A stretch of DNA of 64,000 nt, from contig CANRND010000001.1 of the NCBI GenBank assembly GCA_947631905.1, forward strand, positions 62,001-126,000, read 5' to 3'. This DNA comes from an uncultured Clostridia bacterium (GTDB lineage: Bacteria > Bacillota > Clostridia > Christensenellales > Borkfalkiaceae). A program made the translations under genes and the position numbers. The notes beneath the pieces are model-generated. The model ran no database searches. It worked only from the letters and a program-made list of their open reading frames with translations, and had not been told where the DNA came from. This document shows, in pieces, positions 49,598 through 57,965 of the stretch; positions within the stretch are counted from its first letter, which is position 1, and each line of letters begins with the position of its first letter.

Positions 49598-49942
49598 GGT
49601 TTATGATTATTGCCTACGGTCGCAAAAAATGACTTTTTCTGCAAGGGGGAGCAACCCCCTCCCCTACCCCTCCCCCGCGCGAATGCGCGGGGGAGGGCAA
49701 ATATCGGTCTTTCCTGCGCGGAGCAGGGTTCCCCTGCTCCGCGCACACAATTTGCCGTATACTTACGGCTTAATATAATCCCCTTGCCTTAGGCGGAATT
49801 CACTTCCGCCGTGGGCGACCCAATTTGCCGCATACCTGCGGCTTGTTGTTTAAGCCGAGCGAATGAGAGAACGACCCAGTTGATGCACGAGGAAGGTTTC
49901 CTCGCGGAAAAGATTGCGAAGCAAGATTTTCCGCGAAACTCT
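49598..49942. repeat. Hairpin-rich intergenic region between popT and plsY
   Basis: No gene. It contains the hairpin CCTCCCCCGCGC-GAAT-GCGCGGGGGAGG (same as 853-880), GCGCGGAGCAGGG/CCCTGCTCCGCGC (about 49717-49745), GGCGGAA-TTCAC-TTCCGCC, two related CAATTTGCCG..TAC..CGGCTT units, and the GA-mismatch hairpin at 49903-49935. Confidence 0.75.
49903..49935. repeat. 33-bp hairpin repeat with opposed GA dinucleotides (copy C)
   Basis: CGCGGAAAAGATTGC-GAA-GCAAGATTTTCCGCG. Same inner sequence as 25140-25172, 27541-27573 (both inverted) and 59073-59106, with a different but still self-complementary outer stem. Confidence 0.8.
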
Positions 49943-50845
49943 TTACATATTTTTCATCCCTCTCTTGCCGTGGGAGAGCTTGCGCACCGAGGTGCGGTGT
50001 TCCTCGCCCGCAAAGAGACGCACCAAATTCTTCCGATGGGCGAACCACGTCAGCACATTCAGCGCAAAGAGCATCATGAAACAGGCAATGACCCAGCCGC
50101 CCGTAATCTCCGCCTCGTAGCGGAAGAAGAACATCAGCCCCTGCCAGACGGAAAAACCCGTAACGCCCAAAAGCGAACCCATGCTCCCCCATTCGGTGAA
50201 CGCGATGTAACCGACGACCCCGAACAGCAAGAGGGCGAGCATCACAAAGAAATACCACCACTCTTCGCAGGAAATGCAGAACCAGAACAGCCCCAACGTG
50301 GAAGCAATGCCCTTGCCGCCTTTGAACTTCATGGTGACGGGCCAGATATGCCCGATGATGACGCACACGCCGCAAAAATAGCGCGTGAAGTCGGAGATAA
50401 CCACGTTTGTCCCCGCAAACACATAGTTGCGGAAGATGAAATAGCTGATGAGCGCGGGAACGCCCCCCTTGCAGGCGTCGAGCAGGAAATTGAGCAGCCC
50501 CACTTTTAAGCCGAACTCACGGGAGATGTTCATCGTGCCGGGGTTGCCGCTCCCGATTTTATGAACGTCCTTATGCTTGAACCGCGCGATGAGGACCGCG
50601 AAGTTGAAACAGCCGATGAAATAGCACACGACCGCCATTAAAAGAAACCAATACCAGAGTTGGGAAAAGGCAAGAGATTTCTCGACTGCGGCTACGCCTC
50701 CGCTCGAAATGACAGAGGAGAGCGTTGCGGTCCCGCTCGAAATGACAGAGGAGAGCGTTGCGGTTCCGCTCGAAATGACAGAGGAGAGCGTTGCGGTTCC
50801 GCTCGAAATGACGTTGGGAAAAGCGGCGGATAGAAGCGAGAGCAT
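49943..50845 (-). CDS. plsY: Glycerol-3-phosphate acyltransferase PlsY with repeat-derived N-terminal extension (300 aa)
   Basis: Membrane enzyme transferring acyl from acyl-phosphate to glycerol-3-phosphate. All three PlsY motifs are intact: KIGSGNPGTMN, GHIWPVTMKFKGGKGIASTLG and HRKNLVRLFAGEEHR. Normal PlsY begins about where SQLWYWFLLMAVVCYFIG starts. Here ~58 residues precede it, including the 11-residue unit ISSGTATLSSV three times, encoded by the genomic palindromic repeat. The ATG at 50845 overlaps the der stop (TAATG) and has AGGAGG 8 nt upstream, so initiation there is well supported. The insertion therefore seems translated, or removed later by processing. Confidence 0.93.
   Translation of the reverse strand: MLSLLSAAFPNVISSGTATLSSVISSGTATLSSVISSGTATLSSVISSGGVAAVEKSLAFSQLWYWFLLMAVVCYFIGCFNFAVLIARFKHKDVHKIGSGNPGTMNISREFGLKVGLLNFLLDACKGGVPALISYFIFRNYVFAGTNVVISDFTRYFCGVCVIIGHIWPVTMKFKGGKGIASTLGLFWFCISCEEWWYFFVMLALLLFGVVGYIAFTEWGSMGSLLGVTGFSVWQGLMFFFRYEAEITGGWVIACFMMLFALNVLTWFAHRKNLVRLFAGEEHRTSVRKLSHGKRGMKNM
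50674..50812. repeat. Main-family repeat plus three 33-bp tandem units inside plsY
   Basis: 50674-50713 is a complete short copy (GAGATTTCTCGACTGC...CGCTCGAAATGAC). The unit CGCTCGAAATGACAGAGGAG plus AGCGTTGCGGTYC (33 bp) is then repeated at 50701-50733, 50734-50766 and 50767-50799, with a fourth start at 50800. Thirty-three is a multiple of three, so each unit adds 11 codons without shifting the frame. Confidence 0.9.
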
Positions 50846-52155
50846 TATGCGTCCTCCTTTTTACTGCGCACCTGGATGCGGATGGGCGTTCCCGAAAAAT
50901 CGTACGCCTCGCGGATGACGTTTTCGAGATACCGCGCATAGGAGAAGTGCAACAGCGTTTCGTCGTTTACCATCAGCACGAACAGCGGGGGCTTCACGGA
51001 GACCTGCGAAGCGTAGTAGAGCTTCATTCTTCTGCCCTGGTAGCTCGGCGGTTCGGAGATACGCATTGCGTCCATCAGAAGATCGTTGAGCGCACCCGTC
51101 GGAATGCGGAAGTTCGCATGGGCGTAGACTTCCTCGGCAAGCGCGAGCAACTTTTCCACCCGCTGGCCCGTCTTTGCCGAGATATACACGGACTTGTAAT
51201 AGTCCATGAATTTGAGGTCCTCTTTGAGTTTTTCTTCAAATTTTTCAATGGTGTGCGCGTCTTTTTCGACCGCGTCCCACTTGTTCATGACGATGACCGA
51301 GGGCTTGCCCTCTTCGTGGATCCTGCCGATGATGCGCACATCCTGTTCGGTAAGCCCGACGGTGCAGTCGACCACGAGAAGCACGACGTCCGCCCGCCCG
51401 ATCGCGTCGAACGCGCGAAGCACGGAATAGTACTCCACGTCGTCCTCCACCGACCGCTTGCGGCGGATGCCCGCCGTGTCGATGATGGTGTATTTCTTGT
51501 CCCCGCGCGTAAAGGGCGTGTCGATCGCGTCCCGCGTGGTGCCTGCGATCTCGGTGACGATGGTGCGTTCCTGCCCCAAAATTTTGTTGACGAGGGAGCT
51601 TTTGCCCGCGTTGGGCTTGCCCACGACCGCGATCTTTAAGGAATCGTCCTCGGCGGTCTCCCCGCTTTCAAACCACTCCACCGCCTTATCGAGAACGTCG
51701 CCGATGCCGCGGGAATGCTCCGAGGACACGGCGAACGGCTCCCCCAAACCGAGAGAGTAAAACTCGAACACCTTGTCGGGAGAGTAGTCGTCGATCTTGT
51801 TGACGACGAGGATCACGGGTTTTTTACTGCGGCGGAGATAGTCCGCAACATCGTAATCCGAGCTTGTGAGGCCCTCCCTGCCGTCCGTAAAAAAGAGGAT
51901 GACGTCGGCGGTCTCCACGGCGAGCCTGGCTTGCAGGGCGATCTGTTTCCACATGACGTCCTCGCTTTTGAGTTCGATGCCGCCCGTATCGACGAGGGTA
52001 AAGGGCTTGCCGCGCCACTCGCTCGTGACGTACACCCGGTCCCGCGTGACCCCAGGGCGGTCCTCCGTGATGGAAATTTTTCGTCCTGCGACCTTGTTGA
52101 AAAAGGTGCTTTTGCCCACATTGGGCCTGCCGACGATTGCGATCAAAGGTATCAT
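50845..52155 (-). CDS. der: Ribosome-assembly GTPase Der/EngA (436 aa)
   Basis: Two tandem G domains and a C-terminal KH-like domain. First: GRPNVGKSTFFNK, DTGG, NKID; second: GKPNAGKSSLVNK, DTAGIRRK, NKWD. The KH-like end is IRIQVRSKKEDA. Needed for 50S maturation. Upstream of plsY with TAATG overlap. The ATG at 52155 is 9 nt past the -10 of its promoter, giving a leader of about 3 nt. Confidence 0.97.
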   Translation of the reverse strand: MIPLIAIVGRPNVGKSTFFNKVAGRKISITEDRPGVTRDRVYVTSEWRGKPFTLVDTGGIELKSEDVMWKQIALQARLAVETADVILFFTDGREGLTSSDYDVADYLRRSKKPVILVVNKIDDYSPDKVFEFYSLGLGEPFAVSSEHSRGIGDVLDKAVEWFESGETAEDDSLKIAVVGKPNAGKSSLVNKILGQERTIVTEIAGTTRDAIDTPFTRGDKKYTIIDTAGIRRKRSVEDDVEYYSVLRAFDAIGRADVVLLVVDCTVGLTEQDVRIIGRIHEEGKPSVIVMNKWDAVEKDAHTIEKFEEKLKEDLKFMDYYKSVYISAKTGQRVEKLLALAEEVYAHANFRIPTGALNDLLMDAMRISEPPSYQGRRMKLYYASQVSVKPPLFVLMVNDETLLHFSYARYLENVIREAYDFSGTPIRIQVRSKKEDA

Positions 52156-52164
52156 AATACCCTT

Positions 52165-52193
52165 ATTATAAAAAAATTCCCGCCCTTTGTAAA
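52165..52193 (-). promoter_or_regulatory. Promoter of der-plsY, nearly leaderless
   Basis: Minus strand TTTACA (52188-52193), 17-bp spacer, TATAAT (52165-52170), start codon at 52155. Confidence 0.75.
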
Positions 52194-52297
52194 GAAAAAA
52201 CGTGCAGAAAAATCAAAAACAGCAGGAACGCCGCATATCAGCGCAGTCTCCTCAGGCGAGACTTTCCCCATTTACGGGTGCGGGTGATTTTCTAAAT

Positions 52298-52453
52298 GTC
52301 ATTTCGAGCTTGTCGAGAAATCTCTACCTTGTTTTTTTGTAATGCGGTAAAGACCCATTCGACTCCACTTCGTTCCGCTCAGGGTGACGTATTGCTGTAA
52401 TGCGGTAGAGACCCATTCGACTCCACTCCGTTCTGCTCAGGGTGACGTATTGT
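52298..52453. repeat. Main-family half copy and two 57-bp tandem units
   Basis: 52298-52324 is the left half (GTCATTTCGAGCTTGTCGAG...). From about 52340 a 57-bp unit, AATGCGGTARAGACCCATTC...GCTCAGGGTGACGTATTG, is present twice in tandem. No gene in 52156-52465. Confidence 0.75.
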
Positions 52454-52465
52454 TGTAATGCGGCC

Positions 52466-53371
52466 TCAGTCTTTTCTTACGATTTCCAGAATGCGGGTGA
52501 AATAGTCGGGGAGGGGGGCGGTGAACGTCATCCGCTCGCCGCTTGTGGGATGGGTGAGTTCGAGCTTGAATGCGTGCAGAAGCTGGCCTTCGAGCGCAAA
52601 GCGCTGGTTTTTGTAGCCGTACAGCTTGTCCCCCACCACGGGGTGGCCGATGTACTTTGCGTGCACCCTGATCTGGTGCGTTCTGCCCGTCTTTAAGACA
52701 AAGCGCACGAGGGAGTTCTTCGCAAACGTCTCCTCGGCAAAGAACTCCGTTTCGGCGTATCTCCCCTGCCCCGCGGGCAAAACCGCCATCTTCAACCTGT
52801 CTTTCGGGTCCCGCCCGATCTGCGTAATGATGCGGCCCGTTTGCTCTTTTAACACGCCTTCGAGGAGGGCGAGGTATTCCCTGCGGCAGGTTTTATTCTG
52901 GATTTGCGCCGAGAGGGAGAGGTGCGCCCGATCGTTTTTGGCGACGACCAAAAGCCCCGACGTATCCTTGTCGATCCTGTGGACGATGCCGGGGCGGAGT
53001 TCCCCGTTGATACCGCTTAAATTTTCCAAACGGTACAAAAGCGCGTTGACGAGGGTCCCCTCGTAGTTGCCCGCGCCCGCGTGGACCGTCATGCCCTGCG
53101 CCTTGTTGACGACGGCAAGATCGGCGTCCTCATAGACAATGTCGATGGGAATGTCCTCGGGCTTTGCCGCAATGGGCGCGGGGTCGGGGATCTCCACCGA
53201 GACCGTTTGCCCTGCCTTGACCGTTTCCCCCGCCTTTGCGGGCCTGCCTTCCAGAAAAACCTTTCCCTCTTCCGAGAGCTTTTTCACGGCGGAACGGGTC
53301 AGCCCCGATTTTTCGCTCAAAAAAACATCGACGCGGAAAGAGCTTTCCGCGACGAATTGTTTAATCTCCAT
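52466..53371 (-). CDS. RluD-family 23S rRNA pseudouridine synthase (301 aa)
   Basis: N-terminal S4 RNA-binding domain (~10-75: FRVDVFLSEKSGLTRSAVKKLSEEGKVFLEG) and RluA/RluD catalytic domain with HRIDKDTSGLLVVAKN, where Asp is the nucleophile, plus KTGRTHQIRVHAKYIGHPVVGD and LHAFKLELTHP. Most similar to RluD-type enzymes next to lspA in Bacillota. ATG 53371 overlaps the lspA stop by 11 nt (GGAG inside lspA). Longer frames upstream run through lspA in another frame. Confidence 0.95.
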   Translation of the reverse strand: MEIKQFVAESSFRVDVFLSEKSGLTRSAVKKLSEEGKVFLEGRPAKAGETVKAGQTVSVEIPDPAPIAAKPEDIPIDIVYEDADLAVVNKAQGMTVHAGAGNYEGTLVNALLYRLENLSGINGELRPGIVHRIDKDTSGLLVVAKNDRAHLSLSAQIQNKTCRREYLALLEGVLKEQTGRIITQIGRDPKDRLKMAVLPAGQGRYAETEFFAEETFAKNSLVRFVLKTGRTHQIRVHAKYIGHPVVGDKLYGYKNQRFALEGQLLHAFKLELTHPTSGERMTFTAPLPDYFTRILEIVRKD

Positions 53372-53912
53372 TTTGTTCGTCCCCGTGCGCTTCCGTCTCC
53401 TGCGTTTCCTCTTCCGCCCGTTTGCGGTTCTTGCCGAGCGGGACGACCGCCTCTTTCCCCACAAACAGAATGACGATGAGGAGGGCGACCGCGCCGAACG
53501 TGATGTAGAAATCCGCAAAATTGCAGATGCCGAACCCGATCGACGACACGTCCACAAAATCGCGCACATATTGGAGACAGAGCCTGTCGACAAGGTTCCC
53601 GATCGCGCCCGCTTCGATGACGGCAAGGCAGACCCGCGCGGGCGTGTTCTTTTTGAATACGGTGAAAAAGAGAACGGCGATCGCAACGATCATGACGACA
53701 GTAAGAATGGTAATGACGACCATAACGGCGGGGGTGTTGCCGAACATCCCCCATGCAATGCCCGTGTTTTCGGTATAATTCAAGCCGATGAAGTGCGGGA
53801 TGATCGGGATGGCGGCATGCCCTTTGAGGAAACAGACCGCAAGCATTTTCAAGACGAGGTCGAGCGCGAGCAAGGCGAGCATCACGATCCCGCAGACGAT
53901 GGAGGCGATCAT
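53361..53912 (-). CDS. lspA: Lipoprotein signal peptidase II (183 aa)
   Basis: Membrane aspartyl protease cutting prolipoproteins at the lipobox Cys. Four helices with conserved blocks NYTENTGIAWGMF, IEAGAIGNLVDRL (first catalytic Asp) and FGICNFADFYITFG (second Asp). The C-terminus has a charged extension. ATG 53912 has GGAGGAGG upstream and makes an ATGA overlap with the DivIVA-like gene. It would process the lipoproteins encoded at 960, 4632, 10018, 14020, 25553 and 38991. Confidence 0.96.
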   Translation of the reverse strand: MIASIVCGIVMLALLALDLVLKMLAVCFLKGHAAIPIIPHFIGLNYTENTGIAWGMFGNTPAVMVVITILTVVMIVAIAVLFFTVFKKNTPARVCLAVIEAGAIGNLVDRLCLQYVRDFVDVSSIGFGICNFADFYITFGAVALLIVILFVGKEAVVPLGKNRKRAEEETQETEAHGDEQNGD

Positions 53913-54409
53913 GAATCCTCCTCCATCAGCCCGAGTTCCTTGCACAGATTGCCGAGATCGAGAGGCTCTTTGGGATTGAGAACGTCGTCTAAATTAAAGC
54001 CCGTGTTCTCTTCTTCCTCTTCCTCCTCCGTCTTTTCGCCCAAATGGGAGCGGAGCGCGTCCGTAAACGTCTTGAAGTCGGCGCAGTCCTCTTCGTCGGG
54101 ATATTTTTGGAGCAGACGTTCGGAGAGCAGGCGGCACTTTTCGGCGAGGAGCAAAAGTTCCTTGCGCTCCCCCTCCGCCTCCGCGGAACTCTCTTCCTTG
54201 ATGCGCTCCCCCTCTTTGACGGCGCGCATGAGCGCCACGGAGACCTCGCTCCGCTGGGATTCGAGAACGGACAGCCGCGCGCGGAGTAGCCTGTTTTCCT
54301 CTTTCAGCTCCTCCTGCGCTTCGCGCAGATTGCGCACGATCCCCTCGTATTCCTCTTTGAGGCGGGTAACGAGCGCCTGCACTTCCTTTTCTTTATAGCG
54401 TTTGAACAT
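53909..54409 (-). CDS. DivIVA-like coiled-coil protein (166 aa)
   Basis: Mostly coiled coil from residue ~8 to ~110 (EVQALVTRLKEEYEGIVRNL, EELKEENRLLRARLSVLESQ), then an acidic linker and a short conserved-looking end (LDLGNLCKELGLME). The N-terminal FKRYKEKEV lacks the full membrane-binding DivIVA motif, so assignment to DivIVA/GpsB-like cell-division or envelope scaffolds rests on shape and on its place before lspA. RBS AAAGGAGAG 5 nt before ATG 54409. Confidence 0.65.
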   Translation of the reverse strand: MFKRYKEKEVQALVTRLKEEYEGIVRNLREAQEELKEENRLLRARLSVLESQRSEVSVALMRAVKEGERIKEESSAEAEGERKELLLLAEKCRLLSERLLQKYPDEEDCADFKTFTDALRSHLGEKTEEEEEEENTGFNLDDVLNPKEPLDLGNLCKELGLMEEDS

Positions 54410-54410
54410 A

Positions 54411-55838
54411 TTACTCTCCTTTATATCTGCGGACGAGTTCCGTCTTTAAGCCGTAAAGCTCTTCGGAGAGGTCCACTTTATAGATATGCGGCACGTCGAG
54501 ACGGGTGTATTCTTCCCAGAACCGCCCGTATTCCGCGCTGAAATAGGCGTTGATCTCCTTTAAGGGCTTGGGCGGGTTTACCCGCTTGCCGCCCTCGATG
54601 AGGGCCTCGCGCAGCTTCCGCGCGCGGAAATTCGTGAGCGTCATGCGCTTCCACGTCTCCACGGGGTGGAAGATTTCGAGCGGCTTACCCTCGTCGATCT
54701 GCTCCCCCGCCCTTGTGACGAGGTCTGCGATCGCTTTATCCGTATTCTTGTCGTAAAGGCGGTAGACCTCTTTCATACCGGGATTTGTGATCTTTTCCGT
54801 CGTATCCGACAATTTGATCTTGGGGATCTCCTCCCCGTTTTCAAACACGGCGCAGAGCTTATACACCCCGCCGAGGGCGGGCATATCCGCGCTCGTGATG
54901 AGTTTGGTTCCGATGCCCCAGCTGTCGATCTTCGCCCCTTGCTGTTTGAGCGAGGTGACGGAGTATTCGTCGAGATCGCCCGAGGCGCAGATGATCGCAT
55001 CGGGGAAGCCCGCTTGATCGAGCATCTTCCGCGCCTCTTTGGAAAGATAGGCGAGGTCGCCCGAGTCGAGGCGGATCCCTTTGGGTTCATGCCCCGCGGC
55101 GCGGAGTTCCTTAAAGACTTGGATCGCATGGGGAACGCCGCTGTGCAGGGTATCATAGGTATCCACGAGCAAGAGACAGCCGTCGGGAAAGCTCCTCGCA
55201 TAGGCGCGGAAGGCTTCGAGTTCGGAGGAAAAATTCATCACCCAGCTGTGCGCCATCGTTCCCGAAACGGGAACGGAGAACATCTTGCCCGCCAAAACGT
55301 TGGAAGTTCCCACACAGCCGCCGATCATCGCCGCCCGCGCGCCGTAGATCCCCGCGTCCGCGCCCTGCGCACGGCGCAAACCGAACTCCATGACGCCGCC
55401 GCCCGCCGCCGCGCAGATCTTTGCCGCCTTGCTTGCGATGAGAGTCTGGTGGTTGACAAACGTGAGAAGCGCCGTTTCGACGAGTTGCGCCTGCAACATG
55501 GGCGCTTTTACGGTCAAGATCGGCTCGTAGGGAAAGACGATCTCCCCCTCCCTTACCGCCGTCACGTCCCCCGTAAAGCGCAAATCTTTGAGATAGGCGA
55601 GGAAGTCCTCACCGAAGATGCCGAGGGAGCGGAGATAGGCGAGGTCCTCCTCCGAAAAATGCAGGTTTTCGAGATATTCCGCCGCCTGCTCCATGCCCGC
55701 CGCGACCGAATAGGTGATGAGTTTGTTGGGGCGGAAGAAGATGTCGAACGCGGCGAGCTGTTCGTGCTTGCCCTCGTTGAAATATCCCTGCCCCATCGTG
55801 AGCTGATATAAATCGGTCAAAAGAGTTAAATTTCTCAT
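54411..55838 (-). CDS. pncB: Nicotinate phosphoribosyltransferase (475 aa)
   Basis: Salvages nicotinate to nicotinate mononucleotide. Landmarks: N-terminal LLTDLYQLTMGQGYF, EFGLRRAQG, GTSNVLAGKMFSVPVSGTMAHSWVM (active-site His loop), LLVDTYDTLHSGVPHAI, GIRLDSGDLAYLSKEARKML and SWGIGTKLITS. Length is that of the Gram-positive class. ATG 55838 makes an ATGA overlap with lgt (GAGGAG upstream), so it is translationally coupled. Confidence 0.95.
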   Translation of the reverse strand: MRNLTLLTDLYQLTMGQGYFNEGKHEQLAAFDIFFRPNKLITYSVAAGMEQAAEYLENLHFSEEDLAYLRSLGIFGEDFLAYLKDLRFTGDVTAVREGEIVFPYEPILTVKAPMLQAQLVETALLTFVNHQTLIASKAAKICAAAGGGVMEFGLRRAQGADAGIYGARAAMIGGCVGTSNVLAGKMFSVPVSGTMAHSWVMNFSSELEAFRAYARSFPDGCLLLVDTYDTLHSGVPHAIQVFKELRAAGHEPKGIRLDSGDLAYLSKEARKMLDQAGFPDAIICASGDLDEYSVTSLKQQGAKIDSWGIGTKLITSADMPALGGVYKLCAVFENGEEIPKIKLSDTTEKITNPGMKEVYRLYDKNTDKAIADLVTRAGEQIDEGKPLEIFHPVETWKRMTLTNFRARKLREALIEGGKRVNPPKPLKEINAYFSAEYGRFWEEYTRLDVPHIYKVDLSEELYGLKTELVRRYKGE

Positions 55839-56965
55839 TTTTTCTCCTCGTCCTCCGTTTGCTCTCTTTTGGGCTGTTCCGTCGGCTCGGCCGGCTGTTC
55901 GTTTTCGGTCGGCTGTTCCGTCGGCTCAGTCGGCTTTTCATCCGTCTTGTCCTTTGCGAACCACCCTTTCACTTTTGCCGTAAAACGCTCCCATTTATAG
56001 CGGAACGTCTCCTCTTCGGGCATGGGCGGATAGTTCCCGCCGAGCATGTTGATCTTGCTGAAATAGGGCTGTTCGCCCTTATAGGCGGGGATAAAATCGG
56101 TAATGCCGCAGGGATCGCCGTTTTTACTGCCGAGGGCCGCGCCCTCCTTGCGGTAGTTGAAATAGAGCAAGACGCCTATGCCCGCAAGCCCGCCGACGAT
56201 CATGAGAATGGAAAAGACGAGCGACCACGGCACGCCGCCGCCCTGTAAAATGTACCCCGCGTCGCGCAACGGCTCCATGACCGAGCGCACCAGACCATAC
56301 CAGACGAAATAGGCGCACACGAACAGCCCGTTCGGCTTGTTCGCCCACTTCCACGCGAGGGTGTAGAGGATGGCAAAGCCCGTGGCGTTGACAACGCTCT
56401 CATAGAAGAAGAACGCATAGTGCCATGTGGCGTTGGGATCGGAGAACGCGGCGACGCCGTTATCGGGGTAAAGTTTGCTCACGGGGACCGCGAACGGGAA
56501 CCACTCCATTGAGGGACTTGACACGGCGTGGCCGTACACCTCTTCGTTAAAGAAATTCCCCCACCGCCCGATCGCCTGCGCGATGAGAATGGTGATGACG
56601 ACGCAATCCGCCGCGCGCAGAAAGCTGACTTTCTTTACCTTACACACGATAAACCCCATGCCGACGCCGCCCAAAGCGCCGCCGACGATGGACAGCCCCC
56701 CCTCGCGGATGCTCTCCCACGAGAACCATCTCGAAATGGGCATGCCGTCCGTAATGCAATAAAAGAGCCGCGTGCAGATAAGCGCCGCGGGAATGCAGAA
56801 GATAAAGAGGGTAAAAATAAAGTCGGGCGACATGTTCCGCCGCTTCATGAGGAGGGCGGAAAGAGAGGTTGCCACGATGATACCCGTTACGATGCAGATC
56901 GCATAGTAATAGATCCGAAAGTTGAAAATATCGATCCCGGGATGATCAAGCAATAACGACGTCAT
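55835..56965 (-). CDS. lgt: Prolipoprotein diacylglyceryl transferase with extended acidic tail (376 aa)
   Basis: Adds diacylglycerol to the lipobox Cys of prolipoproteins in the membrane. Seven helices; family signature IAQAIGRWGNFFNEEVYG and the YYAICIVTGIIVATSLSAL start are present. Residues ~335-376 add a low-complexity tail (TEPTEQPTENEQPAEPTEQP) not needed in typical Lgt. Start ATG 56965 with GAGGAAAA; the upstream extension lies in the promoter. First gene of the lgt-pncB-divIVA-lspA-rluD chain. Confidence 0.95.
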   Translation of the reverse strand: MTSLLLDHPGIDIFNFRIYYYAICIVTGIIVATSLSALLMKRRNMSPDFIFTLFIFCIPAALICTRLFYCITDGMPISRWFSWESIREGGLSIVGGALGGVGMGFIVCKVKKVSFLRAADCVVITILIAQAIGRWGNFFNEEVYGHAVSSPSMEWFPFAVPVSKLYPDNGVAAFSDPNATWHYAFFFYESVVNATGFAILYTLAWKWANKPNGLFVCAYFVWYGLVRSVMEPLRDAGYILQGGGVPWSLVFSILMIVGGLAGIGVLLYFNYRKEGAALGSKNGDPCGITDFIPAYKGEQPYFSKINMLGGNYPPMPEEETFRYKWERFTAKVKGWFAKDKTDEKPTEPTEQPTENEQPAEPTEQPKREQTEDEEKK

Positions 56966-56992
56966 GATTTTCCTCGTTTTTATGGTGAACCC

Positions 56993-57022
56993 ATTATAGC
57001 ACGTTATAAAAAGGAAAGTCAA
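56993..57022 (-). promoter_or_regulatory. Promoter of the lgt operon
   Basis: Minus strand TTGACT (57017-57022), 18-bp spacer, TATAAT (56993-56998). A hairpin CAACCG/CGGTTG, possibly the end of the ECF gene transcript, overlaps the -35. Confidence 0.75.
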
Positions 57023-57049
57023 CCGCTAAACGGTTGGCTCGGGGAAATT

Positions 57050-57700
57050 TCACTCGATTTTGAGTTTGAGGGGCTTTACCGCTTTGAGCAGAGGCACCGC
57101 GGCAAAGAGAAGCGCGTAGTTGAAAGCGCTGTTGATGAGCTGTCCCATAAACACGAGACGGACGAGCGCATACGTCCAGTACATATTGGCGCCGCCGAAA
57201 TAGTCGCTGAGATAGCCGAGCGCTTTCGTCGAAAACCCGACGCGCGTATAGTAGAAGTAGAAGCCCGTGGTGTTGATCCCCACCGAGCAGACGAGGAGGG
57301 ACAAAATGCAGATGATCGCAAGTTTTGCGTAGCAACTCCCCTTAAAATGAAACGGGAGTTTCATCACAAGCCCCGCGATGAGCGCCATCGCCGCCACCGA
57401 AAGCCCCACCCACGGCATGTATAAAAATCCGCCCGAATTTGCCAGAAAGCCGATGGCGTCCCCCAAAAAGACCGCGATAAACCCGAATACGGGTCCCAAA
57501 AGCATGCCCGCGAGAATGCTTGCGAATACGGTAAAGGAGAACTGCGTATCTGCAAGTTTGAACTCGTAAAAATTCACCGCGATGCAGAGCGCCGTAACAA
57601 CGCCGATGTAGGCGATCTGCCGCGCGTCGGAAAGCCCGAGCATGAGGTCGGAGTAGAGAAACCGTTTCCACTTTCCCGTCTGTTTTGCCGTTTCCTGCAT
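57050..57700 (-). CDS. folT: ECF transporter S component, folate type (216 aa)
   Basis: Six-helix substrate-binding subunit of an energy-coupling factor importer. IAYIGVVTALCIAVNFYEFKL with an early Ala/Gly-rich helix for EcfT contact, FSFTVFASILAGMLLGPVFGFIAVFLGDAIGF and GGANMYWTYALVRLVF fit the FolT/QueT-like group. The THF riboswitch directly upstream strongly supports folate as substrate. ATG 57700 has GGGAGG 8 nt upstream; longer frames run into the leader. EcfA/EcfT genes are not in the window. Confidence 0.9.
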   Translation of the reverse strand: MQETAKQTGKWKRFLYSDLMLGLSDARQIAYIGVVTALCIAVNFYEFKLADTQFSFTVFASILAGMLLGPVFGFIAVFLGDAIGFLANSGGFLYMPWVGLSVAAMALIAGLVMKLPFHFKGSCYAKLAIICILSLLVCSVGINTTGFYFYYTRVGFSTKALGYLSDYFGGANMYWTYALVRLVFMGQLINSAFNYALLFAAVPLLKAVKPLKLKIE

Positions 57701-57845
57701 AAAAAATAACCTCCCTGTTGAGAGGTCCGTCGTCGGCACACAGCCAAAAACACTCGCAAAAAAGATTTCTGCGAAAAGATGGCGCAACGGAGCTTGTTTG
57801 CCATTGGGACTTTCACAAATGGCTCGAAGCGGAGTTCACGCCGAC

Positions 57846-57957
57846 GAGAGCGGACGCGCCGCGGCACCGCAGGACGCAGGGAGAAAAATTTCCCCCGCCC
57901 TTTCGTTTGCGAACAACGTCCCGTTTCGCAACACTTAACGCGCCTTGGCTACTCTTC
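57846..57957 (-). promoter_or_regulatory. Tetrahydrofolate (THF) riboswitch upstream of the ECF S component
   Basis: The minus strand carries the conserved blocks of the THF riboswitch in order: AGAGTAG, GCGCGTTAAGTGT, GCGAA..GGGA.GTTGTTCGC..AACGAA, then a variable stem (GGGGGAAATTTTTCTCCC) and GCGGTGCC...GCGTCCGCTCTC closing P1. Downstream sequences include long-range complements (TCGTCGGC/GCCGACGA) and a T-rich hairpin, plausible parts of an expression platform. Named from known members such as that of Eubacterium siraeum. Confidence 0.88.
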
Positions 57958-57965
57958 TTGTGTTC

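Noticed and set aside
50701-50812. Array of regular 33-bp repeats that might be a CRISPR.
   Set aside because: Units are directly adjacent with no spacers, sit in the plsY frame and belong to the genomic palindrome family. The 29-bp units at 38400-38486 are likewise adjacent.
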